Shown here: positions 15,389 through 23,438 of the stretch, in pieces
Layout of the letters: every line of letters starts with the position of its first letter
Numbering within the stretch: the first letter of the stretch is position 1
Assembly (NCBI GenBank): GCA_037441725.1
Contig: JBBIRT010000018.1
Span: 1-31,378, forward strand
Length of the DNA stretch: 31,378 bases
Reading direction: 5' to 3'
Source: JBBIRT01 sp037441725
GTDB lineage: Bacteria > Desulfobacterota > BSN033 > UBA1163
Position numbers and translations under genes: made by a program
The notes under the pieces: generated by a model
Database searches by the model: none
Seen by the model: only the letters and a program-made list of their open reading frames with translations
What the model was told of the DNA's origin: nothing

Positions 15389-16465
15389 ATGAAAAAGATG
15401 TTTATAATTATGTTAATGGTTATGGTGGCCAATGGTTTGCTTGTTGGCGGACTTGTTAAAGCGGTTTCAGCCGCACCCACAAAGCTTTTATTTGCCTCTT
15501 TTACCTCAGACAAAAGCTTTATGTCTGATGGAATTAAGGCCTTTGCAAAGGATCTGGAAGAAAAGAGTCAGGGGAGGATCAAAGCGGAATTCTCTTGGGG
15601 ATCGGCCCTGGGTAAAATTCCAGAATATTAAGACCTGACCGTCCGAGGTATTTGTGATGTGGGTTTTGCAAACCCTGTCCAATGTGCTAAGGATATTTTC
15701 CAGATGGCCTCTATTTCTACCCTCCCATTTACCTTTCCCACGGCTACGATTCATACGAAGGCCATTCAGGAACTCTATAGAAAAGGTTACTTAGATAAGG
15801 CGATGGATGATGATAAGGTGAAAACCCTCTTCATTGCCGGGGATGCAGGAAGTGGTTTTCTTACCTATAAGAAACCTGTGAGGACTGTGGCCGATGCAAA
15901 GGGTCTAAAGCTTCATTGCGTCCCAGGGATGCAGATGGCCTTAGCTGAAGCCATGGGAGCAGTGCCTGTGGATATGGCAGGTGCAGAGGTTTATATGGCC
16001 CTTCAGACAGGGACCATCGATGGCTACTTCAAAGGTTATTCACCCCTGCCGAATTTTAAATGGTGTGAAGTCGCAAAGTATGTTACGGAGCCAAAGTTAG
16101 GGGCTGTCTTTTTTGCGGTTTTTATCAACAGGAATACCTATAACAAACTACCAAAAGATATCCAGGCGATCATAGATGAAATGGCGAAGGATCCTAAGTA
16201 TGGTTTGATCGCTGCAAAACAGATGGATGACCTCACTGAGGCAGGCAGGCAATGTCTTCTCAAGCATGGAGTCCAGTTCCTTGAATGGGAATCCTCTGCT
16301 CTTGAGGAACTCGGGAAAGGACTTGCCCCATTATGGAATAAATGGATCGCCGATCGTGAGGCAAAAGGGTTGCCTGCAAAGAAAGCCCTTGATGAGTTTT
16401 ATAACCTTCAGGTAAGTATGGGGGTGAAGATTCCTGCTGTTGGATATAAGCCTACAGGAAAATAG
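15389..16465 (+). pseudogene. dctP: TRAP transporter solute-binding protein DctP with in-frame TAA
   Basis: Reads as a 358-residue DctP-family periplasmic binding protein with one internal TAA at 15629-15631 (codon 81) and no frame change. It has a signal peptide (MKKMFIIMLMVMVANGLLV to about VSAAP), then LLFASFTSDKSF and GKIPEY. After the stop come DLTVRGICDVGFANP, a VPVDMAGAEVYMALQTGTID ligand-binding stretch and a normal C-terminus. Relatives usually have an aromatic or His before DL, so TAT/TAC to TAA is the simplest lesion. A nonsense mutation or a consensus error are both possible. The start at 15389 is preferred to 15383 because GGGAGG is 7 bases before it. With dctQ and dctM downstream it would import an organic acid-like or other small anion. 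Confidence 0.82.
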
Positions 16466-16474
16466 GTTTTTCAG

Positions 16475-16524
16475 GGGCATCCTTAGGAAGCGGATTTCGT
16501 CTAACGGGAATGGTGGGGATGCCC
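16475..16524 (+). promoter_or_regulatory. Hairpin in the dctP-dctQ gap
   Basis: The 227-base gap after dctP has no gene. It holds an 8-bp stem GGGCATCC/GGATGCCC (16475-16482 with 16517-16524) with a 34-base loop, and further on a weaker GTCGAAGC...GCTCGAC stem near 16577-16604. Such structure after a binding-protein gene often stabilises the upstream message or reduces read-through to the membrane subunits. It has no T tract, so it is not a classical terminator. Confidence 0.4.
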
Positions 16525-16692
16525 GTATCGTCATTCAGTTGCGTTGTAGTCCAAAAAATTGATGGGGTCAAGGCTTGTCGTTGTCGAAGCTTGTATCGAT
16601 GCTCGACTGTCGAAACTGGAGGCTCGAGGAACCGTGTCAATTTTAACATCCTCTTCGAGAGTGGAGGATTTGTGAAAAAAAGAGGGGGCTGA

Positions 16693-17196
16693 ATGAAGAT
16701 AGCCATGCCAATAGAAAAAGGGATTAGGAAGACAGAAAATATACTTCTCTTCATCGGTGTGGGCACGCTTCTTCTAATGATGTTTTTGGGAGCAGGGGAT
16801 GTCTTGGGTAGATATCTTTTTAATCATCCCATCAAGGGCGCACTCGAGATCAGCCAATTAATGATGGCAGGAGTAGCCCTTTTGTGCTGGGGCTATACCC
16901 AGGCAATTAAGGGCCATATTAATATCGAAATTCTTCTTGTTCGATATCCAGTCAGGGTCCAATCCTTCATTAACCTCTTCAGTCTGATCCTGACCATCAT
17001 CATTTTTGGCTTAATTACCTGGCAATCCACCCTCATCGCTCTGGAGACGATGAAGCAGAGTAGAATGCTGGAAAACATTCCTCTCCCGCTTTTCCCCTTC
17101 AAGTTCATGGTTCCGGTCGGCGCCCTTGTGTTATGCCTCGAATCGACCATTCAACTGATCCAACTCGTAATCGGGATAAAAAGAGGAAAATCATAG
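16693..17196 (+). CDS. dctQ: TRAP transporter small permease subunit DctQ
   Basis: A 167-aa membrane protein with four hydrophobic segments, the expected size and layout of DctQ. The family's GDVLGRYLFNHPIKGALEISQ stretch follows the first helix, and the second half has WGYTQAIKGHINIEILL. DctQ forms the membrane complex with DctM and is required for sodium-driven uptake of the ligand captured by DctP. The ATG follows AGAGGGGGC by 4 bases. The stop is 6 bases before dctM. Confidence 0.88.
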   Translation: MKIAMPIEKGIRKTENILLFIGVGTLLLMMFLGAGDVLGRYLFNHPIKGALEISQLMMAGVALLCWGYTQAIKGHINIEILLVRYPVRVQSFINLFSLILTIIIFGLITWQSTLIALETMKQSRMLENIPLPLFPFKFMVPVGALVLCLESTIQLIQLVIGIKRGKS

Positions 17197-17202
17197 GAGA
17201 TA

Positions 17203-18510
17203 ATGGAAATGGTTTTCTCAGAATTCAGCGGGATTATTGTCTTAATTATCTTCTTTCTCCTTGTATTTCAAGGAATCCCCATAGGGGTTGGATTTGCAAC
17301 TGCTGGCTTTGTTGGTCTTGTCTGGGCAAGGGGATTTGATGCAGCTCTATCAATCTTAGGCAGTGTGCCCTATACCTGGGCCTCCTCCCCCATGCTTATA
17401 CCCATGCCCTTATTCATCTTTATGGGATTTCTCGCTTTTCAATCTGGAATCAGCAGAGACCTTTATGAAGCCACTTCCAAATGGTTGAGCAGGCTCCCAG
17501 GAGGGATTGCCATTGCGACCACTGTGGCCAATGCTGCATTTGGCGCCATATGTGGATCTGCCCAGGCTGCTGCTGCAGCGATGAGCCCTATTGCTTTCCC
17601 TGAGATGGAAAAGCGTAAATATGACCGCCGGCTCTCCACAGGGTCGCTTGCAGCCGGAGGAACCCTCTCCTTTCTCATCCCTCCAAGTATCCCATTCATT
17701 CTATACGGGGTCCTGGCCGAGGTCTCTATCGGTAAATTGTTTATTGCAGGAATCATCCCAGGAGTGGTACTATGCGGGATTTTTTCGATAACCATCTATG
17801 GGATGTGCAAACGAAATCCTGATCTTGGTCCTGTTGGATCATCTTTTACATGGAGAGAAAAATTTGCCTCATTAAAGGGTGCCTGGGGAATGATTGTCCT
17901 ATTTGCTCTGGTCATGGGTGGATTATATCTTGGTGTCTTCTCACCCAGCGAAGCCGGAGCCATTGGCGCCTTTGGAGCCTTTGTCCTCGGTATTGCTACA
18001 CGTAGATTGACATTTTCTGGTATAGTAACTGCTGCAAAAGACTCAGCAAGAATTGTCTGTTTTGTTATGACGATCATTATCGGTGCCTGGATATTTAATA
18101 CCTATCTCGGTGTATCTGGATTTACGACGTCATTTTCTGAATGGGTTTATGCCCTCCCTGTGTCACGCTATGTCATTTTAACCTTCTTAATTGTCATCTT
18201 CATTCTCATTGGAATGTTCTTAGACATTGCAGCAATCCTTTTGCTTACCATCCCGACGATTGCACCTATCATGGTAAATCTCAAGTTCGATTTAGTATGG
18301 TTAGGCGTGCTCTTAATTCTTCTACAATGCTTAGGTTTTATCAGCCCTCCCATTGGGCTAAACGCCTTTATTGTGCAGGGGGTAACCAAAGTCTCAGCCG
18401 AAACGGTTTTTAGAGGAAGCACCCCATTTATTATAGGGATGATCGTATGCATCATTCTGATCATCCTATTTCCACAGATTTGCCTTTTTCTTCCAGGTTT
18501 GATGAAATAA
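17203..18510 (+). CDS. dctM: TRAP transporter large permease subunit DctM
   Basis: A 435-aa protein with about twelve membrane helices, full length for DctM. Typical features include IGVGFATAGFVGLVWARG, ICGSAQAAAAAMSPIAFPEM, GGTLSFLIPPSIPFILYG and FSPSEAGAIGAFGAFVLG, then FISPPIGLNAFIVQGV near the C-terminus. It is the ion-coupled translocation subunit of the tripartite transporter. AGGAG lies 5 bases before the ATG. A TRAP importer inside an ArsR-regulated island is unusual and suggests uptake of the compound that the island processes, or of a co-substrate. Confidence 0.92.
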   Translation: MEMVFSEFSGIIVLIIFFLLVFQGIPIGVGFATAGFVGLVWARGFDAALSILGSVPYTWASSPMLIPMPLFIFMGFLAFQSGISRDLYEATSKWLSRLPGGIAIATTVANAAFGAICGSAQAAAAAMSPIAFPEMEKRKYDRRLSTGSLAAGGTLSFLIPPSIPFILYGVLAEVSIGKLFIAGIIPGVVLCGIFSITIYGMCKRNPDLGPVGSSFTWREKFASLKGAWGMIVLFALVMGGLYLGVFSPSEAGAIGAFGAFVLGIATRRLTFSGIVTAAKDSARIVCFVMTIIIGAWIFNTYLGVSGFTTSFSEWVYALPVSRYVILTFLIVIFILIGMFLDIAAILLLTIPTIAPIMVNLKFDLVWLGVLLILLQCLGFISPPIGLNAFIVQGVTKVSAETVFRGSTPFIIGMIVCIILIILFPQICLFLPGLMK

Positions 18511-18561
18511 TCAGGAAAGGGTGTTATAGAGTGGGTAATAAAATGTTATAGGAGGAGCACG

Positions 18562-18831
18562 ATGGTAAAGATGGAAGTATTTAGTGGAGGGCCTTACTGC
18601 TCAGGGTGTGTCAGCCTTTTGGAGCTTGCTGAAGAATTTGCTGAGAAGTACAAAGGCAAATTGGAAGTGGTGAAATTTGTCGGTGATGAGGCTACCTCCA
18701 GATTTGAAGAATATAAGCTGGGTTGCGTTCCTGCAGTTGTCATCAATGAAAAGATTAGAATTGAGGGGATCTGCCCAAGCCATACCACTTTGGAGAGTGC
18801 TTTAAAGGAAGCTGGTTTATGGACAGAATAA
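18562..18831 (+). CDS. Small thioredoxin-like protein (CSGC)
   Basis: An 89-aa thioredoxin-fold protein. It has MEVFSGGPYCSGCVSLLELA with the CXXC at C13 and C16, a middle strand VVKFVGDEAT, and the cis-Pro loop GCVPAVVINEKIRIEG. An additional Cys sits before that proline and another in GICPSH. AGGAGGAG lies 6 bases before the ATG, 51 bases after dctM. It resembles glutaredoxin/MTH895-type proteins and is likely a dedicated cytosolic thiol reductant. It overlaps the next, similar gene by 13 bases, and the two probably arose by tandem duplication. Confidence 0.8.
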   Translation: MVKMEVFSGGPYCSGCVSLLELAEEFAEKYKGKLEVVKFVGDEATSRFEEYKLGCVPAVVINEKIRIEGICPSHTTLESALKEAGLWTE

Positions 18832-19082
18832 AAATAGAGGCATTCGTTTCAACGCCGGTTTGTTCGAATAGTGCCCGTCTGACCGAATTGCTAAAGGAAA
18901 TTCAAAAGGAATTTGGTGAAAAGGTGGAAATTATCACCTATCAAGGACAGATTGAATTATTTGATCAATATCACTTAACTGCCCTTCCTGCAGTGGTCAT
19001 TGGAGAAATGGTGAAGATCATGGGCTTCTGTCCAAGTAAGGAGTCCGTAATCTCTGGCCTGAAAGAGTTAGGAATGGAGTGA
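18819..19082 (+). CDS. Small thioredoxin-like protein with CXXS active site
   Basis: An 87-aa paralogue of the preceding protein: IEAFVSTPVCSNSARLTELL, then ALPAVVIGEMVKIMGFCPSKE. The second cysteine of the redox motif is Ser (C15-x-x-S18), so it cannot form the usual internal disulfide. Monothiol versions work by glutathionylation-like exchange, metal binding or as partner-trapping subunits. It retains the cis-Pro and the GFCPSKE Cys that aligns with GICPSH in its neighbour. The start lies inside the end of the upstream gene, so translation is coupled. It is the last gene of the rightward island; the next gene is convergent, with a 19-base gap and no evident terminator. Confidence 0.75.
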   Translation: MDRIKIEAFVSTPVCSNSARLTELLKEIQKEFGEKVEIITYQGQIELFDQYHLTALPAVVIGEMVKIMGFCPSKESVISGLKELGME

Positions 19083-19101
19083 TTTTTTAATCCCTCTTTA
19101 T

Positions 19102-20010
19102 TTAGGCAATCAGGTCTGGCCTTGGGATTTCGAATTCACAAGGAACCTTAGTTTGGCAGAGGCCACAGGAAGGAGGAGGATTTTGTATCCCATACTCTAT
19201 TTGCCGGGCCTTAAGGGATTTAGACTCGAGATATTCCTGGCATTTATCTTTGTCATGGCCCTTTTCAGTAATGGCCCCTGCAGGACATCTTGAGATGCAC
19301 TTCCCACATTTCTCGATCCGAAAAAAGAGACAATTTTCTCTATGCTCCCGGAATTTCCTTTCACTCGGGGTCAGCTTCAACTGGGTCACCACACTCCCCA
19401 ATCGAACTGCAATTCCCTTGGAGGTGATGAGGCCATCATTGAGGCTGAAGGTTCCGAGACCACATGCGTAGGCAACATGACGTTCAGACCAGATCGAGGT
19501 CCAGCCAATTTTTTCATCACGAAAATATCGATAGATGGGTAAGAGTGTGGGGGCGACCGTGATATATCCTAAATCTTCTAAAAAGGTAATCAAATGTCTC
19601 TTGAGTGCATGATTACAAGCTTCTCCAAAATCTCTGGTATAGGCCCAAAGTCTGGATGGATATTTTGTCTCCTGTCGGTTGCTGATACGAATGTCTTCAC
19701 TGGCAGGAAGGACCCATGAGATCACACTGATCTGTTCCATGTCGTTTCCCAGGAGGCTTTTCCCCCTTTCTTTAAGTGCCATGGCCATGACCTCTCTTGG
19801 GGTGAGATGGAAGGAGCCAATAAGGGTTTTATAATCAAAAAAGATTGGGTCAATCCCGGAGGCGAATCCTATAATGGGCTCTCCCCAATAAAGACCTTGA
19901 TCTAATGGAGTTCTTCGATTGGGTCTCCCCTCTTTAATAAAATTTTTTATAATTTGCTCAAGGATGATGTTTGGGTTTTTAAGAAAAACGACCTTTTCCT
20001 CAAATGCCAT
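19102..20010 (-). CDS. QueG-like 4Fe-4S cluster protein
   Basis: A 302-aa protein resembling the epoxyqueuosine reductase/reductive-dehalogenase-like ferredoxin group. The N-terminal ~200 residues hold a domain with WVLPASEDI and RHVAYACGLGTFSLNDGLI. The C-terminus carries two Cys clusters: CLFFRIEKCGKCISRCP, and CGLCQTKVPCEFEIP with an upstream KCQEYL. QueG itself is about 380 aa with a C-terminal HEAT-like part that is absent here, so I do not assign queuosine synthesis. The start lies 5 bases after the end of the IscU-like gene, so they share a transcript with cysE. A redox role using two 4Fe-4S clusters is likely; the substrate is unknown. Confidence 0.7.
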   Translation of the reverse strand: MAFEEKVVFLKNPNIILEQIIKNFIKEGRPNRRTPLDQGLYWGEPIIGFASGIDPIFFDYKTLIGSFHLTPREVMAMALKERGKSLLGNDMEQISVISWVLPASEDIRISNRQETKYPSRLWAYTRDFGEACNHALKRHLITFLEDLGYITVAPTLLPIYRYFRDEKIGWTSIWSERHVAYACGLGTFSLNDGLITSKGIAVRLGSVVTQLKLTPSERKFREHRENCLFFRIEKCGKCISRCPAGAITEKGHDKDKCQEYLESKSLKARQIEYGIQNPPPSCGLCQTKVPCEFEIPRPDLIA

Positions 20011-20015
20011 CTTGA

Positions 20016-20429
20016 TTATTCCTTCTCCATGTCAAAACCACCCTTCTCATGAACCCCGGTCTGTTTACAGCGATACTCTTCGATGGCCAATTTCAAAGCC
20101 TCTTTGGCAAGAGTGAAACAAGGAATCTTTTCTTTTGGCAATTGGGAGAGGATCTCCCGGGAGGTCTCTTCGGAAATCTTTAACGCCTCTTCAAGGGTTG
20201 CTCCTTTAATCCTCTCCGTGAGGATTGAACTGGTGGCAATCGCTGCTCCACAACCAAAAGTCTTAAATTTTGCTTCCATGATCTTGTCATGATTGACCCT
20301 GATGAATAATTGCATGATGTCTCCACAGGATGCATTTCCAACGGTACCGACCCCATCAGGCTCAGCGATCTCACCGACATTTCTTGGATTTTGAAAATGT
20401 TCCATTAAAAATTTTGGATATTTAGCCAT
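20016..20429 (-). CDS. IscU/NifU-type Fe-S cluster scaffold
   Basis: A 137-aa IscU-like protein: YPKFLMEHFQNPRNVG at the N-terminus, GNASCGDIMQLFI (C35 with the following Asp), KTFGCGAAIATSSIL (C60) and KIPCFTLAKEAL (C104). All three cluster-ligand cysteines and the Asp are present. IscU assembles 2Fe-2S and 4Fe-4S clusters from sulfur delivered by a cysteine desulfurase; no desulfurase gene is in the window. It lies 10 bases after cysE, which supplies the cysteine precursor, and upstream of an Fe-S protein. GAGGTTGAA precedes the ATG. The C-terminal ~15 residues (after EEYRCKQTG) extend past the usual end. Confidence 0.88.
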   Translation of the reverse strand: MAKYPKFLMEHFQNPRNVGEIAEPDGVGTVGNASCGDIMQLFIRVNHDKIMEAKFKTFGCGAAIATSSILTERIKGATLEEALKISEETSREILSQLPKEKIPCFTLAKEALKLAIEEYRCKQTGVHEKGGFDMEKE

Positions 20430-20439
20430 GATTTCAACC

Positions 20440-21102
20440 TCACTGGGAGCGGTCCTTCTCCTCTTTATTTTCTAAGCGTTTAACCCTCTCTTCTAACTTA
20501 TTATGAAGCTGTAAGAGCATTTTCATGATATCAGAAAGCGGGTCTGGAAGGTTTCCATGTTCAAAATCGAGTTCTTCCTTTTCTGGGGTTATGGATTCCA
20601 CAATCCGGCCCGGGACCCCCACCACTGTTGCACCAGGTGGGACGGATTTCACTACGACGGAGCCCGAACCGATTCTTGCTCCATCACCGATAGTAATGGC
20701 CCCTAAAATAGTGGAATTGGACCCCACAATGACCCGGTTGCCAAGAGTGGGATGACGTTTTTTCTTTTCAAGGGTGGTCCCACCCAGGACCACACCTTTG
20801 TAAATCAGGCAATCGTCACCTATCTCTGTTGTTTCTCCAATCACAACCCCCATCCCATGATCAATGAAAAGCCTTTTACCAATCTTTGCCCCAGGATGGA
20901 TTTCAATCCCTGTGAACCAACGGTTAAAGTGTGAGACCAGGCGGGCAGTGGTGAACCATCCCTTATTATAAAGGGCATGGGCCATCCGATGAAGCCAGAT
21001 GGCATGGAGTCCTGGATAACAAAGAATGACTTCTAGGATACCCTTTGCAGCAGGATCTCTCTCAATAATCGTCCGAATATCTTCCTTCAAACGCTTCCAC
21101 AT
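20440..21102 (-). CDS. cysE: Serine O-acetyltransferase
   Basis: A 220-aa left-handed beta-helix acetyltransferase of the short CysE/EpsC form. It has an N-terminal helical part with HRMAHALYNKG, then hexapeptide repeats including EIHPGAKIGKRLFIDHGMGV, VIGETTEIGDDC and GAITIGDGARIGSGSVVVK, and the GVPGRIV end of the active-site turn. It makes O-acetylserine from serine and acetyl-CoA, the first step of cysteine synthesis. About 35 residues beyond the beta-helix (GNLPDPLSDIMKMLLQLHNK and onward) look helical, perhaps for oligomerisation. It is the first gene of the leftward cysE-iscU-like-Fe-S protein operon. Confidence 0.92.
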   Translation of the reverse strand: MWKRLKEDIRTIIERDPAAKGILEVILCYPGLHAIWLHRMAHALYNKGWFTTARLVSHFNRWFTGIEIHPGAKIGKRLFIDHGMGVVIGETTEIGDDCLIYKGVVLGGTTLEKKKRHPTLGNRVIVGSNSTILGAITIGDGARIGSGSVVVKSVPPGATVVGVPGRIVESITPEKEELDFEHGNLPDPLSDIMKMLLQLHNKLEERVKRLENKEEKDRSQ

Positions 21103-21237
21103 TACTTATGGATAGAACTTCTTAACCCATTCATTCTAACCCAAAGCTTAAACCAATTCCAATCCCTATATCAATAAAAATGATATATCCCATTGACCAA
21201 CAATTTAAGATTTTTTAAGAAATCTCCTATCAGAGGG

Positions 21238-21265
21238 TTGACTTTTTATAAAGGTCTTATAAAAT
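21238..21265 (+). promoter_or_regulatory. Putative promoter of tRNA-Val
   Basis: TTGACT (21238-21243), a 16-base spacer and TAAAAT (21260-21265) lie 12 bases before the mature 5' end of the tRNA, a suitable distance for its promoter. The rest of the 175-base gap from cysE is AT-rich; I see no other feature in it. Confidence 0.5.
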
Positions 21266-21277
21266 AAGTCTTAGTCA

Positions 21278-21352
21278 GGGCGCTTAGTTCAGGGGGAGAA
21301 CGCCTGCTTCACACGCAGGAGGTCACTGGTTCAAATCCAGTAGCGCCCACCA
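21278..21352 (+). tRNA. tRNA-Val (anticodon CAC)
   Basis: The acceptor stem GGGCGCT pairs with AGCGCCC, followed by discriminator A and an encoded CCA. The D arm is GTTC...GAAC. The anticodon stem CCTGC/GCAGG closes the loop TTCACAC with anticodon CAC, reading GUG. The T arm is ACTGG-TTCAAAT-CCAGT. All stems are perfect. It ends 26 bases before the yebC start, so it may be co-transcribed with yebC-ruv. Confidence 0.96.
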
Positions 21353-21378
21353 TATTGAATAGGACTGGTGAAAAAAAG

Positions 21379-22128
21379 ATGTCTGGACATTCAAAATGGA
21401 GTACCATCAAACGGAAAAAAGGGGCTGCCGATGCAAAAAGGGGGAAGCTCTTTACAAAGATTATCAAAGAGATCATGGTCGCTGCTCGTTTAGGGGGTGG
21501 GGATATTAATGCCAACCCAAGACTTCGAACAGCTGTGCTTGCGGCCAAAGCTGAAAATATGCCAAAGGAGAATATTGAAAGGGCCATTAAGAAAGGAACA
21601 GGAGAACTTGAAGGGGTGAACTACGAAGAGTTAATTTACGAAGGATATGGACCGGGTGGAGTAGCCATGATGTTAGAAGTGATGACGGATAATAAGAACC
21701 GGACCGTGGCCGATGTCAGGCATATCTTTTCCAAATATAATGGAAGTCTGGGTGAAACCGGCTGTGTATCATGGATGTTTGAGAAAAAAGGGCTAATCGT
21801 CATCGATAAGGCCGGAGTGGATGAGGATCGATTGATTGAGGTTGCCTTGGAGGCAGGAGCCCTCGATGTGAAAGATACTGGAAAAGAATTTGAAGTAACC
21901 ACTGACCCCATGAGTTTTGAAGAGGTGAAAAAGGCCCTTGACCAAGCCAATTTTAAATATGGTTATGCTGAAATCACAATGGTCCCGAAAAGTACGGTCC
22001 GTCTCACCGGAAAAGAGGCGGAGCAAATGTTGAAGCTAATGGAGATGCTCGAGGATTCTGATGATGTCCAGAAGGTCTATGGCAATTTTGATATTGCCGA
22101 TGAGGAGATGGAAAGGCTTAGTGCATAA
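21379..22128 (+). CDS. yebC: YebC/TACO1-family protein
   Basis: A 249-aa protein with the family N-terminus MSGHSKWSTIKRKKGAADAK, which fixes the start at 21379 rather than an upstream TTG. It also has AARLGGGDINANPRLRTAV, KGTGELEGVNYEELIYEGYG and TDNKNRTVADVRHIF. YebC-family proteins bind DNA as regulators in some bacteria and aid translation of proline-rich stretches in others. The position directly before ruvC is common. It ends 20 bases before a strong terminator. Confidence 0.96.
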   Translation: MSGHSKWSTIKRKKGAADAKRGKLFTKIIKEIMVAARLGGGDINANPRLRTAVLAAKAENMPKENIERAIKKGTGELEGVNYEELIYEGYGPGGVAMMLEVMTDNKNRTVADVRHIFSKYNGSLGETGCVSWMFEKKGLIVIDKAGVDEDRLIEVALEAGALDVKDTGKEFEVTTDPMSFEEVKKALDQANFKYGYAEITMVPKSTVRLTGKEAEQMLKLMEMLEDSDDVQKVYGNFDIADEEMERLSA

Positions 22129-22147
22129 AACTTATCGTCTCAAATAG

Positions 22148-22193
22148 GAAAAAGCCACCCCCTCTTAAAAGAAAGGGAAAGGGTGGCTTTTTC
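22148..22193 (+). terminator. Rho-independent terminator after yebC
   Basis: A perfect 13-bp inverted repeat, GAAAAAGCCACCC (22148-22160) with GGGTGGCTTTTTC (22181-22193), and a 20-base loop. The stem ends in a T run on the plus strand and, by symmetry, an A/T run on the other. It separates yebC from ruvC, so ruvCAB probably has its own promoter or relies on read-through. Confidence 0.85.
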
Positions 22194-22214
22194 ACATCTG
22201 GAGAACCGCTTCTA

Positions 22215-22700
22215 TTGAAAGCAATTGGAATCGATCCAGGTTTGGCGATGACGGGCTTTGGGGTGGTGGAGACCCTCACCCGGGGAGGAAAGGCTTGCGA
22301 TTGGGGAGCGATTCGAACCGAATCAAATTCCCCTATCCCTCTCCGCTTGAAAACCATTTACGATGGATTGAAGTCCATCCTTGACAAGTGGAAACCTAAT
22401 CTTCTGGTTCTGGAAGACGTTTTTGTTTTAAAACAGTTTCCGAAAGCCGCCATTCGTTTAGGTGAGGTGAGGGGAGTGATCTATCTCGTAGCCCAGGAGA
22501 TGGACATTCCTGTCCTCGAAGTCAAACCCACAGAGGTGAAGAGTGCCCTGACTGGCAGCGGTCGGGCTGATAAAGAACAGATGAAGAGGGCCATTTGCCA
22601 GATCCTCAGGATCGATAATCCCCTCAATTCAAGCCATGCAGGGGATGCCTTGGCCTTGGCATTAACTGGCCTTTCCCGAAATAAGGACTTTCACTGGTAG
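22215..22700 (+). CDS. ruvC: Holliday junction resolvase RuvC
   Basis: A 161-aa RuvC: KAIGIDPGLAMTGFGVVE with the first catalytic Asp, LLVLEDVFVLKQFPKAAIRLGEVRG with the catalytic Glu, and SSHAGDALALALTGL with the C-terminal catalytic Asp and His region. It cuts Holliday junctions symmetrically. The start is TTG, with GGAG 11 bases before it and no in-frame ATG nearby. It is followed by ruvA after 84 bases. Confidence 0.95.
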   Translation: MKAIGIDPGLAMTGFGVVETLTRGGKACDWGAIRTESNSPIPLRLKTIYDGLKSILDKWKPNLLVLEDVFVLKQFPKAAIRLGEVRGVIYLVAQEMDIPVLEVKPTEVKSALTGSGRADKEQMKRAICQILRIDNPLNSSHAGDALALALTGLSRNKDFHW

Positions 22701-22784
22701 ATTAAAAAGTCCCAAATCAAATGAATCCCCTATGGGCTGAGCTTAGGAAATACTCCTCTGAAGTTAAGGGGAGAGAGGAAGCTG

Positions 22785-23417
22785 ATGATCCGCTACATTG
22801 AAGGAAAATTATTTAAAAAAGAAGAGGACCGAATCGTTGTGTTGGCCAATGGTGTGGGCTATGAGATCCTCCTTCCCGCGATTGTTCGACAAACTTTCAA
22901 CCCTAAGAAAGCAGGTGAGGATGGAGAGATGGTCAAACTTTATGTCTATTACCATCAGACCGAACGGCAACCCAAACCCCTTTTAATTGGATTTAATTAT
23001 GAACCTGAAAAAGAATTTTTTGAGAAATTTATCACGGTGGAAGACATAGGTCCTCCCACGGCTGTAAAAGCCCTGGTCATGCCGATCCCCCAAATTGCGA
23101 AGGCCATCGAGGAACGTGATTCAAAGACTCTTGAGAGATTGAAAGGGATTGGAAAACGGACGGCTGATAAGATCATTGCCACCCTTCATGGAAAAGTGGG
23201 GAAATTCGCCCTTATGAGAGGGGATCAAATTCCAGAAGAGATAGAAGTGGTGGACTTTAAGAAACAGGTGGAGGAGGTTCTCGTCAAAGACCTTGGCCAC
23301 AAAGTAAGTGAGGCGCAGAGACTTGTGAAAGAGGCCATGCTAAGAAATCCAAACATCTCCACCCCAGAAGAATTATTTGAAGAAGTCTATCGAGGTCAGA
23401 AAGAAGCCCCCCTCTGA
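22785..23417 (+). CDS. ruvA: Holliday junction DNA-binding subunit RuvA
   Basis: A 210-aa RuvA: the OB-fold N-terminus MIRYIEGKLFKKEEDRIVVL and GVGYEILLP, tandem helix-hairpin-helix parts (VEDIGPPTAVKAL and RLKGIGKRTADKII) and a C-terminal three-helix domain that contacts RuvB. The usual EVGVGYEV acidic-pin region is modified but the length is typical. RuvA tetramers hold the four-way junction for RuvB. GAGGAAG lies 4 bases before the ATG. ruvB follows after 21 bases. Confidence 0.94.
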   Translation: MIRYIEGKLFKKEEDRIVVLANGVGYEILLPAIVRQTFNPKKAGEDGEMVKLYVYYHQTERQPKPLLIGFNYEPEKEFFEKFITVEDIGPPTAVKALVMPIPQIAKAIEERDSKTLERLKGIGKRTADKIIATLHGKVGKFALMRGDQIPEEIEVVDFKKQVEEVLVKDLGHKVSEAQRLVKEAMLRNPNISTPEELFEEVYRGQKEAPL

Positions 23418-23438
23418 TGACGGCGTGATTTAGAGGAA

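Noticed and set aside
15629..15631. Recoding of the internal stop in dctP
   Set aside because: The codon is TAA, which is not used for selenocysteine or pyrrolysine, and no catalytic residue is expected there.
19102..20010. Naming the QueG-like protein queG
   Set aside because: It is shorter than QueG, lacks the C-terminal HEAT-like region, and has no queuosine genes nearby.
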